This document shows, piece by piece, positions 39,207 to 48,811 of a stretch of 64,000 nt of DNA. Positions within the stretch are counted from its first letter, which is position 1; every line of letters begins with the position of its first letter. Position numbers and translations under genes: made by a program. The notes beneath the pieces were generated by a model, which did no database searches, had not been told where the DNA came from, and saw only the letters and a list, made by a program, of their open reading frames with translations. The DNA lies in contig CAVXJN010000001.1 of assembly GCA_963762165.1 (NCBI GenBank), positions 372,001 to 436,000 of the forward strand, read 5' to 3'. This DNA is from CAVXJN01 sp963762165. Lineage in GTDB: Bacteria > Pseudomonadota > Gammaproteobacteria > JASBUN01.

Positions 39207-40262
39207 TCAGGCCCGGGAATTCAAGGCGGCGCCGACCACCTTGGCGGTGATATCGACGATGGGGATCACTTTGTCATAGGGGATGCGGGTGGGGCCGATG
39301 ACACCCAGCACACCGACCGGGTGGCCTCGCTCACCGCCGTAGGAGGCGGTCACCACGCTGCAATCGTCCAGGACCTTATAACCACATTCTTCGCCAATGA
39401 AGATTTGCACGCCCTGGGCGTTCAGACATTGATCCAATAGATGAAGAATGTCGCGCTTCTGACTGAAAGCCTCGAATAATTGCCGGAGCTTTTCCACGTT
39501 CGAGAGTTCTTCGAATTCCATCAGTTTGGTGTGGCCGACCATGACGTAGCCGTCCTCCACCGCATCCCCGTCGAACAGGGAATCGGCCATGCTGATGGCA
39601 TCCTGCATCAGTTGATCGACCCGTTCCCGGGTTGCGCGCAACTCGTTCATCAAGTGCTTGCGCACTTCGGAGATTTCCTTGCCCGCAAAATGCGCGTTGA
39701 GATAGTTGGATATGGTTTGCAGCTCGTGGGTACTGAAGGTACGAGGCAAGTGCAAAATACGATTCTGCACCTCGTGTTCGTTGATCACCAAAATCGCCAG
39801 CACCCGGTTGTCGGACAGCGGCAGAAACTCCAACTGACGCAACTCCAGACGCTGCATCCGGGGCAGGGTCACGATACCCGCCAGCTTGGTGAGTCCCGAT
39901 AGAAACTCCGACACGCTCGACATCAAGCGCTGGGTGTCGGTTTCTCTGGATATCTGTTGCTGCAACTCTTCGATCTGCACCTCGGGCAGGGGCCGCGACG
40001 CAATCAGACTGTCGACGAACAGCCGGTAGCCGCGCACAGTCGGAATGCGTCCGGCAGAGGTATGTGGCGAAGCAAGAAAGCCGTGGTTCTCAAGGTCGGA
40101 CATGATGTTGCGGATGGTCGCCGCACTCAGGTCCAATCCCGATGCGCGCGCCAGGGATTTCGAACCGACCGGCTGGCCTTCTTCAATATACTGGCGCACC
40201 AGCACCCGCAGCAGATGCTGGGCACGCTCGTTCAGGGCGGAACTCGGTCGTTTGCTGGGCAT
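39207..40262 (-). CDS. hrcA: heat-inducible transcription repressor HrcA
   Basis: A 351-residue repressor that binds CIRCE and needs GroE chaperones for activity. N-terminal winged helix (GSKSLARASGLDLSAATIRNIM, here cited as GSKSLARASGLDLS) and the HrcA C-terminal domain ending VIPIVDITAKVV are present. The ATG is preceded by AGGAAGG. It heads the grpE-dnaK-dnaJ operon, and a perfect CIRCE lies 30 bases upstream, so it represses itself. Confidence 0.96.
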   Translation of the reverse strand: MPSKRPSSALNERAQHLLRVLVRQYIEEGQPVGSKSLARASGLDLSAATIRNIMSDLENHGFLASPHTSAGRIPTVRGYRLFVDSLIASRPLPEVQIEELQQQISRETDTQRLMSSVSEFLSGLTKLAGIVTLPRMQRLELRQLEFLPLSDNRVLAILVINEHEVQNRILHLPRTFSTHELQTISNYLNAHFAGKEISEVRKHLMNELRATRERVDQLMQDAISMADSLFDGDAVEDGYVMVGHTKLMEFEELSNVEKLRQLFEAFSQKRDILHLLDQCLNAQGVQIFIGEECGYKVLDDCSVVTASYGGERGHPVGVLGVIGPTRIPYDKVIPIVDITAKVVGAALNSRA

Positions 40263-40291
40263 AATGCCTTCCTGTCAATCGGATGCGGCTG

Positions 40292-40318
40292 TTAGCACTC
40301 AGCATGGTAGAGTGCTAA
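40292..40318. promoter_or_regulatory. CIRCE operator
   Basis: A perfect TTAGCACTC-N9-GAGTGCTAA inverted repeat, the HrcA binding site. It lies between divergent hrcA and nadK and covers the -10 and spacer of the hrcA promoter. Confidence 0.97.
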
Positions 40319-40332
40319 CTTATGGGCGTCAA
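40304..40332 (-). promoter_or_regulatory. sigma70-type promoter of hrcA operon, overlapped by CIRCE
   Basis: TTGACG (-35) and TACCAT (-10) are separated by exactly 17 bases on the minus strand. The -10 falls inside the CIRCE loop, so HrcA binding would block polymerase directly. Confidence 0.65.
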
Positions 40333-40422
40333 TTCTTCGTTCGGGGCCGGCATCACCGACGTGCACCCGGCCCGGCCCCATGGTACGTTGAGCGCGAAAA
40401 TTTCCCTTTCGAAAGAGCCCCG

Positions 40423-41301
40423 ATGCCCCGCAATTTCCAATCCGTAGGCCTGATCGGCAAATACGAGGATCCCGGCGCCGGGGACAGTCTACGCAACCTT
40501 GCCCAGCATTTGCGTGACCGAGGCCTCCGTGTCGTGCTCGACCAGGCTACCGCGGAACGGATCGGCGACCTCGGCATCGAACCGGCCAGCCGCGAAGCCA
40601 TTGGCGAAAACTGCGACCTGGCGGTGGTGGTCGGCGGCGATGGCACGCTGCTGAACGCTGCACGCACCTTGAGCGATTTCGATATTCCGGTGGTCGGCGT
40701 CAACATGGGCCGCCTCGGCTTTCTGGTCGATGTGTCGCCCGCCAACATGATGCCGTGCCTGGATGCCATTCTGGAAGGACGGTACCGGGAAGAAGACCGC
40801 GTCCTGTTACACGCGCAAGTGTACCGCGACAACGCGCTGATCATGGAAAGCGACGCCCTCAACGATGTGGTCATCCACAAATGGCAGGTCGCGCGCATGA
40901 TCGAGTTCGAAACCTGGATCGACGGCGCGTTCGTGCACAAACATCGATCTGACGGTGTCATCGTGTCCACGCCCACCGGTTCCACCGCCTATGCGCTGTC
41001 GGGCGGCGGCCCGATCCTCCACCCGGGTCTGCCGGCAGTCGTACTGGTTCCCATCTGCCCGCACACTTTGACCAACCGGCCGATTGTCGTGGGCTCTGAC
41101 AGCCGCATCGAAATCAGTATCACCCAGAGCGCCGAAGGCGAAGGGCAGATCACCTGTGACGGCCAGGTGAACGCGCGGGTCGCGGTGGGCGATCGCATCT
41201 GTATCAGCGCAAAACCGCGCAAGCTGCGTTTGCTGCATCCGGCCGACTACGATTACTTTCGTATTCTGCGCAGCAAGCTGCGCTGGTCGGAACATCCATG
41301 A
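40423..41301 (+). CDS. nadK: NAD kinase
   Basis: A 292-residue ATP-dependent kinase that makes NADP from NAD. GGDGTLLNAAR (about residues 69-79) is the diacylglycerol-kinase-type catalytic motif; NMGRLGFL, the NE/ND-type DALNDVVIH and TPTGSTAYALSGGGP follow. The start MPRNFQSVGLIGKYED is the first ATG giving family length. Divergent from hrcA and followed by recN. Confidence 0.96.
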   Translation: MPRNFQSVGLIGKYEDPGAGDSLRNLAQHLRDRGLRVVLDQATAERIGDLGIEPASREAIGENCDLAVVVGGDGTLLNAARTLSDFDIPVVGVNMGRLGFLVDVSPANMMPCLDAILEGRYREEDRVLLHAQVYRDNALIMESDALNDVVIHKWQVARMIEFETWIDGAFVHKHRSDGVIVSTPTGSTAYALSGGGPILHPGLPAVVLVPICPHTLTNRPIVVGSDSRIEISITQSAEGEGQITCDGQVNARVAVGDRICISAKPRKLRLLHPADYDYFRILRSKLRWSEHP

Positions 41302-41370
41302 TGGCCCGGGCCGCTGCAGATCGGCGCAGGGGCTTTGCACCTTGAGCGTTCCCATATATCGTTGCGCGAC

Positions 41371-43107
41371 ATGCTGACTCACATTCACATCCGGGATTTC
41401 GCCATCGTCGAACGGCTCGAGCTCGACCTGGAGCAGGGCATGACCGCGTTGACCGGGGAAACCGGCGCCGGCAAGTCCATTCTTGTGGATGCGCTTGGCT
41501 TGGCCCTGGGCGATCGCGCCGACATCGGCGTCATACGTCACGGCGCCGAACGGGCGGAAATCGTTGCCCAGTTCGATTTGACCGCCGCCAGCGACGCCGG
41601 CCTGTGGCTACAGCAGCACGATCTGGCCGAAGACAACGACTGTCTGCTGCGCCGGGTGATCACTGCCGAGGGCCGCTCCCGGGCCTATATCAACGGCCGT
41701 CCGGTGCCGGTGCAATCGCTGCGCGAGCTCGGCGACCTGCTGGTCGACATCCATGGCCAACACGAGCACCAGTCGCTGCTGCGCAGGGACACGCAGCGCC
41801 AACTGCTCGACGATTTCGCAGGCAATGGTGAACTGTTGTCCCAACTCGATCAGGTCTACGGGGATTTGGATCAGCGCCAGCGGGAACTGCAGACTTTGCG
41901 CACCGCCGCCGCAGACCGCAACGCCCGCCTGGATCTGCTGCGATTTCAGGTGCAGGAACTCGAAGCGGCCGATCTGCGAGCGGAAGAACCGGCCCAGATC
42001 ACCGAGGAGCACGCACGCGCCGCCAACGCGGGCCAGCTGCTAGAGACCTCCCAGGCCGCCATCGCCGCGCTTTACGAAAATGATGACGATAATGTGCATG
42101 ATCGCCTGAGCCGTGTGCACGCCGATCTGGACGGACTGTGCGACCTCGATAACGCCCTTGCCCCTATTCGCGAACTGATCAACGAAGCCATGATTCAGGT
42201 GCAAGAGGCAGTCGACGAACTGCGTACCTATGTCGACCGTCTGGACCTCGACCCGGCGCGACTGCAGTGGCTGGAGGACCGGCTCGGCCTGCTGCACGGG
42301 TTGTCACGCAAACATCACGTCGCGGCGGAAACACTTCCGGAAGTGTTGAGTGCGCTCCAGACTGAGTTGCGTTCGCTGGACAACGCGGACGAGCGATTGG
42401 GCGCGCTGCAAGACGAGATCGACGGCTTGCGCGCCCGGTACAACGAACTCGCATCGCAATTGACACGCCAGCGACGCAACGCCGCCCGCACGCTGAATAA
42501 CCGCGTCAGCGCCGTGATCGGCGAACTCGGCATGACGGGCGCGGCATTCGAGATCGCGGTCGATACCGCTACGGACGCCAAACCTGCAGCCCATGGGCTC
42601 GACCGGGTCGAATTTCAGGTACGCACCAATCCCGGCCAGCCGTTGAAGCCGCTCAACAAAATCGCCTCGGGCGGTGAATTGTCGCGCTTCAGCCTGGCGA
42701 TTCAGGTCGTGCTGGCCGACAGCACCCGGATCGCAAGCCTTATTTATGATGAAGTGGACACCGGTATCGGCGGCGCCGTAGCCGAAGTCGTCGGCCGCCG
42801 CCTGCGTGCGCTGGGCGATGGCCGCCAAGTACTATGCGTAACGCACCTGCCGCAGGTAGCCGCCCAGGCACACGACCACTTGCAAGTCAGCAAGCATGAC
42901 GATGCGCACTTCCGTGGCACGCGGATCGCGCGGCTCGATCCACCGGCGCGCATCGAAGAGGTCGCACGCATGCTGGGCGGCGTGGAGATCAGCGCCCAAA
43001 CCCGCGCCCATGCCGAGGAAATGATCGAAAAAGCGCAAACCACCGTCAGCGATGGAACGCCCGTCAAGCCGCGTGGCAAACCACGGGGCAAACGAGCCTC
43101 AGCCTGA
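41371..43107 (+). CDS. recN: DNA repair protein RecN
   Basis: A 578-residue SMC-like ATPase for double-strand break repair. Walker A GETGAGKSIL (about residues 29-38), a coiled-coil central region, the ABC signature ASGGELSRFSLAIQ and Walker B IYDEVDTGIGG are visible. Start MLTHIHIRDFAIV matches the family; 12 upstream in-frame codons are ignored. No LexA-type box was confirmed upstream. The last 20 residues are Lys/Arg/Gly-rich. Confidence 0.95.
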   Translation: MLTHIHIRDFAIVERLELDLEQGMTALTGETGAGKSILVDALGLALGDRADIGVIRHGAERAEIVAQFDLTAASDAGLWLQQHDLAEDNDCLLRRVITAEGRSRAYINGRPVPVQSLRELGDLLVDIHGQHEHQSLLRRDTQRQLLDDFAGNGELLSQLDQVYGDLDQRQRELQTLRTAAADRNARLDLLRFQVQELEAADLRAEEPAQITEEHARAANAGQLLETSQAAIAALYENDDDNVHDRLSRVHADLDGLCDLDNALAPIRELINEAMIQVQEAVDELRTYVDRLDLDPARLQWLEDRLGLLHGLSRKHHVAAETLPEVLSALQTELRSLDNADERLGALQDEIDGLRARYNELASQLTRQRRNAARTLNNRVSAVIGELGMTGAAFEIAVDTATDAKPAAHGLDRVEFQVRTNPGQPLKPLNKIASGGELSRFSLAIQVVLADSTRIASLIYDEVDTGIGGAVAEVVGRRLRALGDGRQVLCVTHLPQVAAQAHDHLQVSKHDDAHFRGTRIARLDPPARIEEVARMLGGVEISAQTRAHAEEMIEKAQTTVSDGTPVKPRGKPRGKRASA

Positions 43108-43152
43108 AGTCGGGCAACGACGCTCCCGCTACGGCGCTAGCCGGAACGGCTG

Positions 43153-43572
43153 CTAGCTTTCCTGCTTCTGGCAGTCCTTGCAGATACCGTAGATGTACAA
43201 ACTGTGGTCGGTCATGCGATAACCGGCCCGCTCTGCGATCGCTTCCTGCAGCTGCTCGATGGTATCGTCCATGAACTCATCGACCCGCCCGCAACGCACG
43301 CACAGTATATGGTCGTGGTGGGGCCCTCGGTTCAACTCGAACACCGAGTGGCCGCCTTCGAAGTGGTGACGCGTCACCAGTCCTGCACTTTCGAACTGCG
43401 TCAGCACCCGGTAGACCGTCGCCAGCCCGATCTCCTCCCCGGCCTCGAGCAACTGCTTGTACACATCCTCGGCGCTGAAGTGCCGTGTATCGCTTTCGTC
43501 GAGGATCTCGAGGATCTTCATCCGCGGCAGGGTGACCTTCAGGCCAGCCTTCTTCAGGTCTTTTGATTCCAC
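43153..43572 (-). CDS. fur: ferric uptake regulator Fur
   Basis: A 139-residue iron-responsive repressor. Winged helix with LATVYRVLTQFESAGLV, metal-binding GPHHDHILCVRCG, and a second CxxC at the C-terminus (CKDC). The start is taken as GTG (MESKDLKKAGLKVTLPR), which has GGAGG upstream and matches the conserved N-terminus. Divergent from bamE, a frequent arrangement. Confidence 0.95.
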   Translation of the reverse strand: MESKDLKKAGLKVTLPRMKILEILDESDTRHFSAEDVYKQLLEAGEEIGLATVYRVLTQFESAGLVTRHHFEGGHSVFELNRGPHHDHILCVRCGRVDEFMDDTIEQLQEAIAERAGYRMTDHSLYIYGICKDCQKQES

Positions 43573-43652
43573 GCCTGGGTCCTCCAACGCTATAAATCCC
43601 GGGATGCTTCCGGTATGATTCAGCCGCAGTTTGCGGTCAAATCCCAGGTCAA

Positions 43653-44087
43653 ATGAAAAAGCTTATCATTCTAATTTTATGGCTTAACGCCGCGCTTGTC
43701 ACCGGCTGTTCCTCGTTTCCCTACAAGATCGATATCCAGCAGGGAAACATCATCGAGCAGGAGCAGCTGAACCGCGTACATCCGGGGATGACCAAAAACC
43801 AAGTGCAATATGTACTCGGCACGCCACTGGTGGAGGACCCCTTCCACCCGAACCGCTGGGACTATTACTATTCGCTGAAAACCGGCGGCAAGCTGCGAAC
43901 ACAACACCACGTGGCGCTGTTTTTCGAGAACGACCAGCTGGCGCGACTGGAAGGCGACATGCGCCCGCATCCAGAGGCCGCATCAGCGTCTTCGGAGAAA
44001 TCCGAAGTCGTAGAGGTCAACCCGGCAGGCGTAAAGAAAAAAGGTTTCTTCGGCCGCATGCTGGAAAAGATTGGAATCGGCGACTGA
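43653..44087 (+). CDS. bamE: outer membrane assembly lipoprotein BamE
   Basis: A 144-residue lipoprotein of the beta-barrel assembly machinery. The signal peptide ends in the lipobox VTGC (Cys19). The SmpA/OmlA domain shows GNIIEQEQLNRVHPGMTKNQV (cited in part: VHPGMTKNQVQYVLGTP) and HPNRWDYYYS. The C-terminal 40 residues are polar and variable. Confidence 0.94.
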   Translation: MKKLIILILWLNAALVTGCSSFPYKIDIQQGNIIEQEQLNRVHPGMTKNQVQYVLGTPLVEDPFHPNRWDYYYSLKTGGKLRTQHHVALFFENDQLARLEGDMRPHPEAASASSEKSEVVEVNPAGVKKKGFFGRMLEKIGIGD

Positions 44088-44102
44088 CCAAAGCCGAGCC
44101 GA

Positions 44103-44435
44103 TCAATCCGAACCATCGGCCGAATCGCCACCGCCTTTCTTCATCGCCTTGCCCTGGGCCGCGCGCTGACGCCGCACTTCCTTGGGATCGGCAATCAGAG
44201 GCCGATAGATTTCGACCCGGTCATTGGCGCGCAGCACACGATCCAGCTTGGCCAGCTTGCCGAACACACCGACTTTGTTTGTCTTTAGATCGATTTCCAT
44301 GAAACGCTGCAGAATGCCTGAGCGCTCGACGGCCTGTTTCACGGTCGTGCCGGGTTCCACGTCGAGCGGCACGATCACTTGTTCCTGCGGCAGCGCGTAG
44401 GCCACTTCCACTTTGATCCGATCAGCGTCCGCCAT
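44103..44435 (-). CDS. rnfH: RnfH/RatB-family ubiquitin-like protein
   Basis: A 110-residue protein of the RnfH (UPF0125) family with a ubiquitin-like fold. Seen: KVEVAYALPQEQVIVPLDV, GTTVKQAVERSGIL and NDRVEIYRPLIADPKEVRRQRA. It overlaps ratA by 14 bases, the classic ratA-rnfH pair near smpB and ssrA. Its role is not settled in the family. Confidence 0.9.
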   Translation of the reverse strand: MADADRIKVEVAYALPQEQVIVPLDVEPGTTVKQAVERSGILQRFMEIDLKTNKVGVFGKLAKLDRVLRANDRVEIYRPLIADPKEVRRQRAAQGKAMKKGGGDSADGSD

Positions 44436-44859
44436 AGAGATCATCGGCGCGCGCGACGAAAGCATCCACCATCGAACCCGCGATCTGGCTGAAGACCGGC
44501 CCGATCATCATGCCCATGATGCGGCTCGAGAATTCGAAATCCATATCGAGACAGACTTTGCAGGCATCCTCACGCAACTGTTCGAAGCGCCAAAAACCTT
44601 CGAGATGACGGAACGGACCTTCCACCAGGCGGATCTCGATCATCTTGTGCTTTTGCAGGCGATTGAGGGTGGTAAAAGTCTTGTTCACGCCGCTGCGGGA
44701 GATCTCGATACTGGCACGCACTTCGTCGTCGTCGCGGGCAAGCACTTCTGCACTGCGACACCAGGGCAGGAATTGCGGATACGATTCGATATCGTCCACC
44801 AGCGCGTACATTTCGGCGGCGCTGTAGGGAACCAGGGCGTTTCTACTGATCGTGGGCAT
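44422..44859 (-). CDS. ratA: RatA-family START-domain protein
   Basis: A 145-residue SRPBCC/Coq10-like protein. Opening VPYSAAEMYALVDDIESYP, then FLPWCRSAEVL, and a long C-terminal helix are typical. E. coli RatA was described as a ribosome-association toxin; other family members act in ubiquinone transport. The start MPTISRNALVPY gives the family length. Upstream sequence in the same frame belongs to the broken symporter. Confidence 0.93.
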   Translation of the reverse strand: MPTISRNALVPYSAAEMYALVDDIESYPQFLPWCRSAEVLARDDDEVRASIEISRSGVNKTFTTLNRLQKHKMIEIRLVEGPFRHLEGFWRFEQLREDACKVCLDMDFEFSSRIMGMMIGPVFSQIAGSMVDAFVARADDLYGGR

Positions 44860-44903
44860 AGCGGAAAATGCTTCAAATCTTGCTGCGCGAAGGCGCGAGT
44901 ATA

Positions 44904-46294
44904 TCATTGCCCGATCAGATTCAGCAGCCGTTGCAGCAATCCGGTCGCGTTGAGCAGCACGATCGCCACGGCGACCGGGGCGATGAAGCGGGTCAGCAAG
45001 CGCCACAATTGATAGCCGAAACGATCCCGCAGCTTGAGTTCGTCCAGGGTCGACTCCTTGGCCATCACCCAGGCCGTGAAAACCGCAATCAGAAATCCGC
45101 CCAGCGGCAGCATGATATTCGCGGCAAGGAATTCGACGCCGTCGATGAACGTCATACCCAGCAGTTTGTAGTCCGGACCAGACATTGAGCGAGAGCAGTG
45201 AACAAATACCCATGATCCAGGCTGCCAGCCCGGCCCAAGCCGAAGCTTTGACCCGACTCATCCCGCGGTTCTCGACAAACCATGCGACCATCGGCTCGAG
45301 CAGAGAGATGGAGGAAGTCCACGCCGCGAAAACCAGCAGAATAAAAAACAAAGTGCCGAACAGCGTGCCGCCCGGCATGTGCCCAAAGGCAATGGGAAGC
45401 ACCTTGAACACCATACCGGAGCCCAGCTGCGGCTCGAGTCCATTGGCAAAAACGATGGGGAAGATCGCCAATCCGGCCAGCAGCGCGACCAAGGTGTCCA
45501 TGCCGGCAATGATGACCGTTGTCTTGGTGATGGATGCATTGTGGGACAGATACGAGCCGTACATCATGATGGCGCCCATACCGAGACTGAGGCTGAAAAA
45601 CGCCTGGCCCATGGCTTCGAGCACCCCTTTCGGGGTCAGCTTGGTGAAATCCGGCCGGAACAGGTAAGCCAGTGCCTGGTCGAAATAGCCGGTATTCATG
45701 GCGTAGCCGACCATCGCAATCAGGAGCACGAACAGCGCCGGCATCAGAGAATCGCACGGCTTTTTCAAGACCACCTTTGACGCCTCGTGACACGACCACG
45801 ATGGTCATCGCCATGAAAATGGTGTGCCAGGCCAGCAGGCGCTCCGGGTCGGCAATGAACTGATCGAAAATCGACGACACGCCGTTCGCAGTGGCGCCGT
45901 CGAAAGTGCCCAAGGCGGTGCGCACCACGTACGCCAATGTCCAGCCCGCCACGACGCTATAAAACGACAAAATCAGGAACCCGGCGATCATTCCCATCCA
46001 GCCAAGCCCCTGCCAAAGCCGACTCCGGCCCTCCTCGTGGGCCAGCGAACGCATGGTATTGAGAGGACTTTGGCGGCCGCGGCGGCCGAGCATGACTTCG
46101 GCCATCATCACCGGAATCCCGACCAGCGCGACACATAGCAGATACACCAGCACGAAGGCGCCGCCGCCATATTCACCGGTGATATAAGGAAAGCGCCAGA
46201 TATTGCCCAGACCGACAGCCGAGCCGGTTGCGGCGAGAATAAACGCCAGGCGAGACGACCATTCGCCGTGGATCGAAGTTCGTTTTGCGGGCAT
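44904..46294 (-). pseudogene. sodium:neurotransmitter symporter family transporter, two frameshifts
   Basis: An NSS (SNF) family sodium-coupled transporter broken into three frames. Frame one has GEWSSRLAFILAATGSAVGL and NIWRFPYITGEYGGGAF, which bind sodium in this family. Frame two resumes at LMPALFVLLIAMVGYAMNTG and includes AWTSSISLLEPMVAWFVEN. Frame three has DYKLLGMTFIDGVEFLAAN to the C-terminus. The breaks lie near 45746-45752 and 45174-45176; removing one base at each restores about 462 residues. The second site is in a GG pair. The substrate (amino acid or related) is unknown. Confidence 0.88.
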
Positions 46295-46413
46295 TGTCAG
46301 GGACTCGATTGGATTTTTTTCAGCATTCTGAACGACATTGGACTGTGACTCAACCGAACTGGACAACCGTCATCGGCGTCGCCCCGGCGCGGATCTCCTG
46401 GCATAATGTGCTG

Positions 46414-46890
46414 ATGGCAAAGAAAAAGGAACAAGGCTCGGGGTCCAGCACCATTGCCCTGAACAAGAAGGCACGGCACGACTTCTTCATCCTCGACCGC
46501 TTCGAGGCCGGCCTCGCGCTGGAAGGGTGGGAGGTCAAGGCGCTGCGGTCCGGTCGCGTGCAACTGCGCGACAGCTATGTGCTCGTCAAGGACAACGAAG
46601 CCTGGCTGCTGGGTGCGTTGATTACCCCCCTACCCACCGCCTCCACCCATATCCAACCCGACCCCACCCGGACCCGCAAACTGCTGTTGCACCGCCACGA
46701 ACTGGACCAACTCATCGGTGCAACCGAGCGTAAGGGGCTCGCCCTGGTGCCCACCGCGATGTATTGGAAGAAAGGCCGGGCGAAAGTGGAAATCGCCTTG
46801 GCAGAGGGCAAAAAAGCCCATGACAAGCGCGCGGTTCTCAAAGATCGTGACTGGCAGCGGGAAAAAGCCCGGGTCCTGAAACACGGGTGA
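46414..46890 (+). CDS. smpB: SsrA-binding protein SmpB
   Basis: A 158-residue partner of tmRNA in ribosome rescue. Core residues: IALNKKARHDFFILDRFEAG, GWEVKALRSGRVQLRDSYV and the basic C-terminal tail KRAVLKDRDWQREKARVLK that enters the mRNA channel. Start MAKKKEQGS. The ssrA gene follows 66 bases downstream. Confidence 0.97.
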   Translation: MAKKKEQGSGSSTIALNKKARHDFFILDRFEAGLALEGWEVKALRSGRVQLRDSYVLVKDNEAWLLGALITPLPTASTHIQPDPTRTRKLLLHRHELDQLIGATERKGLALVPTAMYWKKGRAKVEIALAEGKKAHDKRAVLKDRDWQREKARVLKHG

Positions 46891-46916
46891 GTTTCCGACA
46901 AACACTGACGAAAGTC

Positions 46917-46945
46917 TTGAATTGTCGGTATACTGTTTATATATA
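46917..46945 (+). promoter_or_regulatory. sigma70-type promoter of ssrA
   Basis: TTGAAT (-35) and TATATA (-10) with a 17-base spacer, 11 bases before the mature tmRNA 5' end. Confidence 0.65.
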
Positions 46946-46956
46946 GGAAGTACTTT

Positions 46957-47319
46957 GGGGGCGACCTGGATTCGACGTGGGTAGCGAAACCTGAGGTGCA
47001 TGCCGAGGCGCAGACAACCTCGTAAATCCAGCTGCAAACCATATAGTTGCCAACGACGACAACTACGCACTCGCTGCTTAAAACCCAGTAGGGTGCCGTC
47101 TGACCGGAGCCGTGCTTGTGCGTCCGTAATCAGGCGTCGATTCTCACAAGACCGCGGTGACGTTCTCCCAGGACTGACCCGTTAAAACCTAACTGGGATC
47201 GCTGCTTGTTTTCCCTGCCCGTCGGGTAGCAAGCGGTTAAATCAATAGACCGGGATAAGCATGTAGAGCCAACGGCGGAGTGCTTGCGGACGCGGGTTCG
47301 ATTCCCGCCGCCTCCACCA
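46957..47319 (+). ncRNA. ssrA: transfer-messenger RNA (tmRNA)
   Basis: A 363-nt tmRNA, the same length as in E. coli. The acceptor stem GGGGGCG pairs with CGCCTCC and CCA is encoded. The T-arm GGTTCGATTCC is present. The tag reading frame at 47049-47081 begins at GCC and encodes ANDDNYALAA before TAA. The conserved GGATTCGACG block is near the 5' end. Confidence 0.97.
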
Positions 47320-47328
47320 AATAAAACT

Positions 47329-47355
47329 AGGGCTGCCCACGGGCAGCCCTTTTTA
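47329..47355 (+). terminator. intrinsic terminator of ssrA
   Basis: An AGGGCTGCCC/GGGCAGCCCT stem (10 complementary bases around AC) is followed by TTTTTATT, starting 10 bases after the tmRNA CCA. Confidence 0.9.
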
Positions 47356-47473
47356 TTGGGGGCGGTAGTGCGGATGAAAGCCAACGTTCGGCGGGATGCC
47401 GTAGCGCAGCGTAGATTCAATTAGTGAACCGACCGTCGGTGTGTGGAAAGCGCCAGCAAAACTATTGACGGTC

Positions 47474-48811
47474 TCATGCATCGTCATACTTCGTTCGTCG
47501 ATCTCTTTGACCCGAAGCGGGATTGAGCCTCGGCAAAGTTTCTTCGCCGAACACCAGGACCAGGAGCCCGGACAACGCCATGGCTCCGGCGACGAACCAG
47601 AACGCCGGATCGAGCGTACCCGCCACGGCAGCGGCGATGCCCAGCAAGAGCGCTCCGACGCCATAGCCGAAGTCGCGCCAAAAGCGATAGATGCCGATGG
47701 CGGACCCGCGCCAGTCGGGATGGGCGATGTCGGCCACCGCCGCCGACAAGGTGGGATACAGCAGCGCCATGCCGAAACCGGTCAACGCCGCGGCCGTCAA
47801 TTGCCATCGCAGCGCGTCGGAAACGGGCATCAGGGCAACCCCGGCGCCGCACAGCCACATCCCCCATATGATCGGCTTCATACGACCGACGCGGTCCGAC
47901 AGCCGCCCGGTGAAGAACTGCGATACGCCCCAAACGATGCCATAGGTGCCCACGACCCAGCCGATGGCGGGCAACGACAGGCCATGCTGATAGAGCCAGA
48001 CGGGATACACGACCCACACCAGCGCATCGACGAACTTTTCCACCAGTCCGGCCTGGCTGAAGACGGCCATGCGGCGGTCGCGCCACGACATCAGGGTGAA
48101 CATCTCCCAGGTACCGGGCTGTGCGGACACCTCACGGGGATATCGGGGTTGGGGCCCGGTATGTTGGCCCGACGCGTGGCGCGCTGACTCCAGCTTCGCC
48201 CAGGGCAGCGTCTCTTTGACCCAGAGCAGGGTCGTGATGCCTGCTGCCGCCACGACCACCAGGCCGAAATACAGAAGACCGGTTCGCGGTCCGAGTTGTT
48301 CGGCCAGATACGCTGTGATCACGCCTGCGACCGCGACCCCCACGTACCCGGAAAACTCGTTCAGACCGATCGCCAGGCCGCGCTGATCGCCGTGGGCCAG
48401 GTCCAGCTTGCTGGTCTGGGTCATCGACCAGGTGAACCCTTGATTGACACCCAGCAGGATCGTTGCGGCAACGATCCAACTCCAGGACGGCGCGTACCAG
48501 ATCATGAATGGGATCGGGACCGCGCTGAGCCAACCTAGCAGCAGGACGTTGCGTCTGCCGATGCGTTCCGAGATGCGCCCAGCCGCGAAATTCAAGGCAC
48601 CCTTGACCACCCCGAAGGCGACGACGAAGCTGGTCAACAACAGGAACGAGCCTTTTGGCACCCCGAATTCGCTTTCCGACAGAGCGGGCACCACGGTGCG
48701 CATCATACCCAGGGTCAGGCCGACGAAGAACACCTGCAGCAACTGGTGCGAGAACTGCTCCAGGTTGTCACGGATACCGTGGCTGAGATCCGAAACGACC
48801 GAGCCATTCAT
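47474..48811 (-). CDS. MFS transporter
   Basis: A 445-residue major facilitator with about 12 helices. The loop 2-3 motif is GRISERIGRRNVLLLG and the equivalent in the second half is GRLSDRVGRMKPIIWG. It is the third gene of the ArsR-rhodanese operon and overlaps the metallo-hydrolase by four bases (ATGA). By context it may export a sulfur oxyanion or a toxic compound; that is inference. Confidence 0.88.
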   Translation of the reverse strand: MNGSVVSDLSHGIRDNLEQFSHQLLQVFFVGLTLGMMRTVVPALSESEFGVPKGSFLLLTSFVVAFGVVKGALNFAAGRISERIGRRNVLLLGWLSAVPIPFMIWYAPSWSWIVAATILLGVNQGFTWSMTQTSKLDLAHGDQRGLAIGLNEFSGYVGVAVAGVITAYLAEQLGPRTGLLYFGLVVVAAAGITTLLWVKETLPWAKLESARHASGQHTGPQPRYPREVSAQPGTWEMFTLMSWRDRRMAVFSQAGLVEKFVDALVWVVYPVWLYQHGLSLPAIGWVVGTYGIVWGVSQFFTGRLSDRVGRMKPIIWGMWLCGAGVALMPVSDALRWQLTAAALTGFGMALLYPTLSAAVADIAHPDWRGSAIGIYRFWRDFGYGVGALLLGIAAAVAGTLDPAFWFVAGAMALSGLLVLVFGEETLPRLNPASGQRDRRTKYDDA

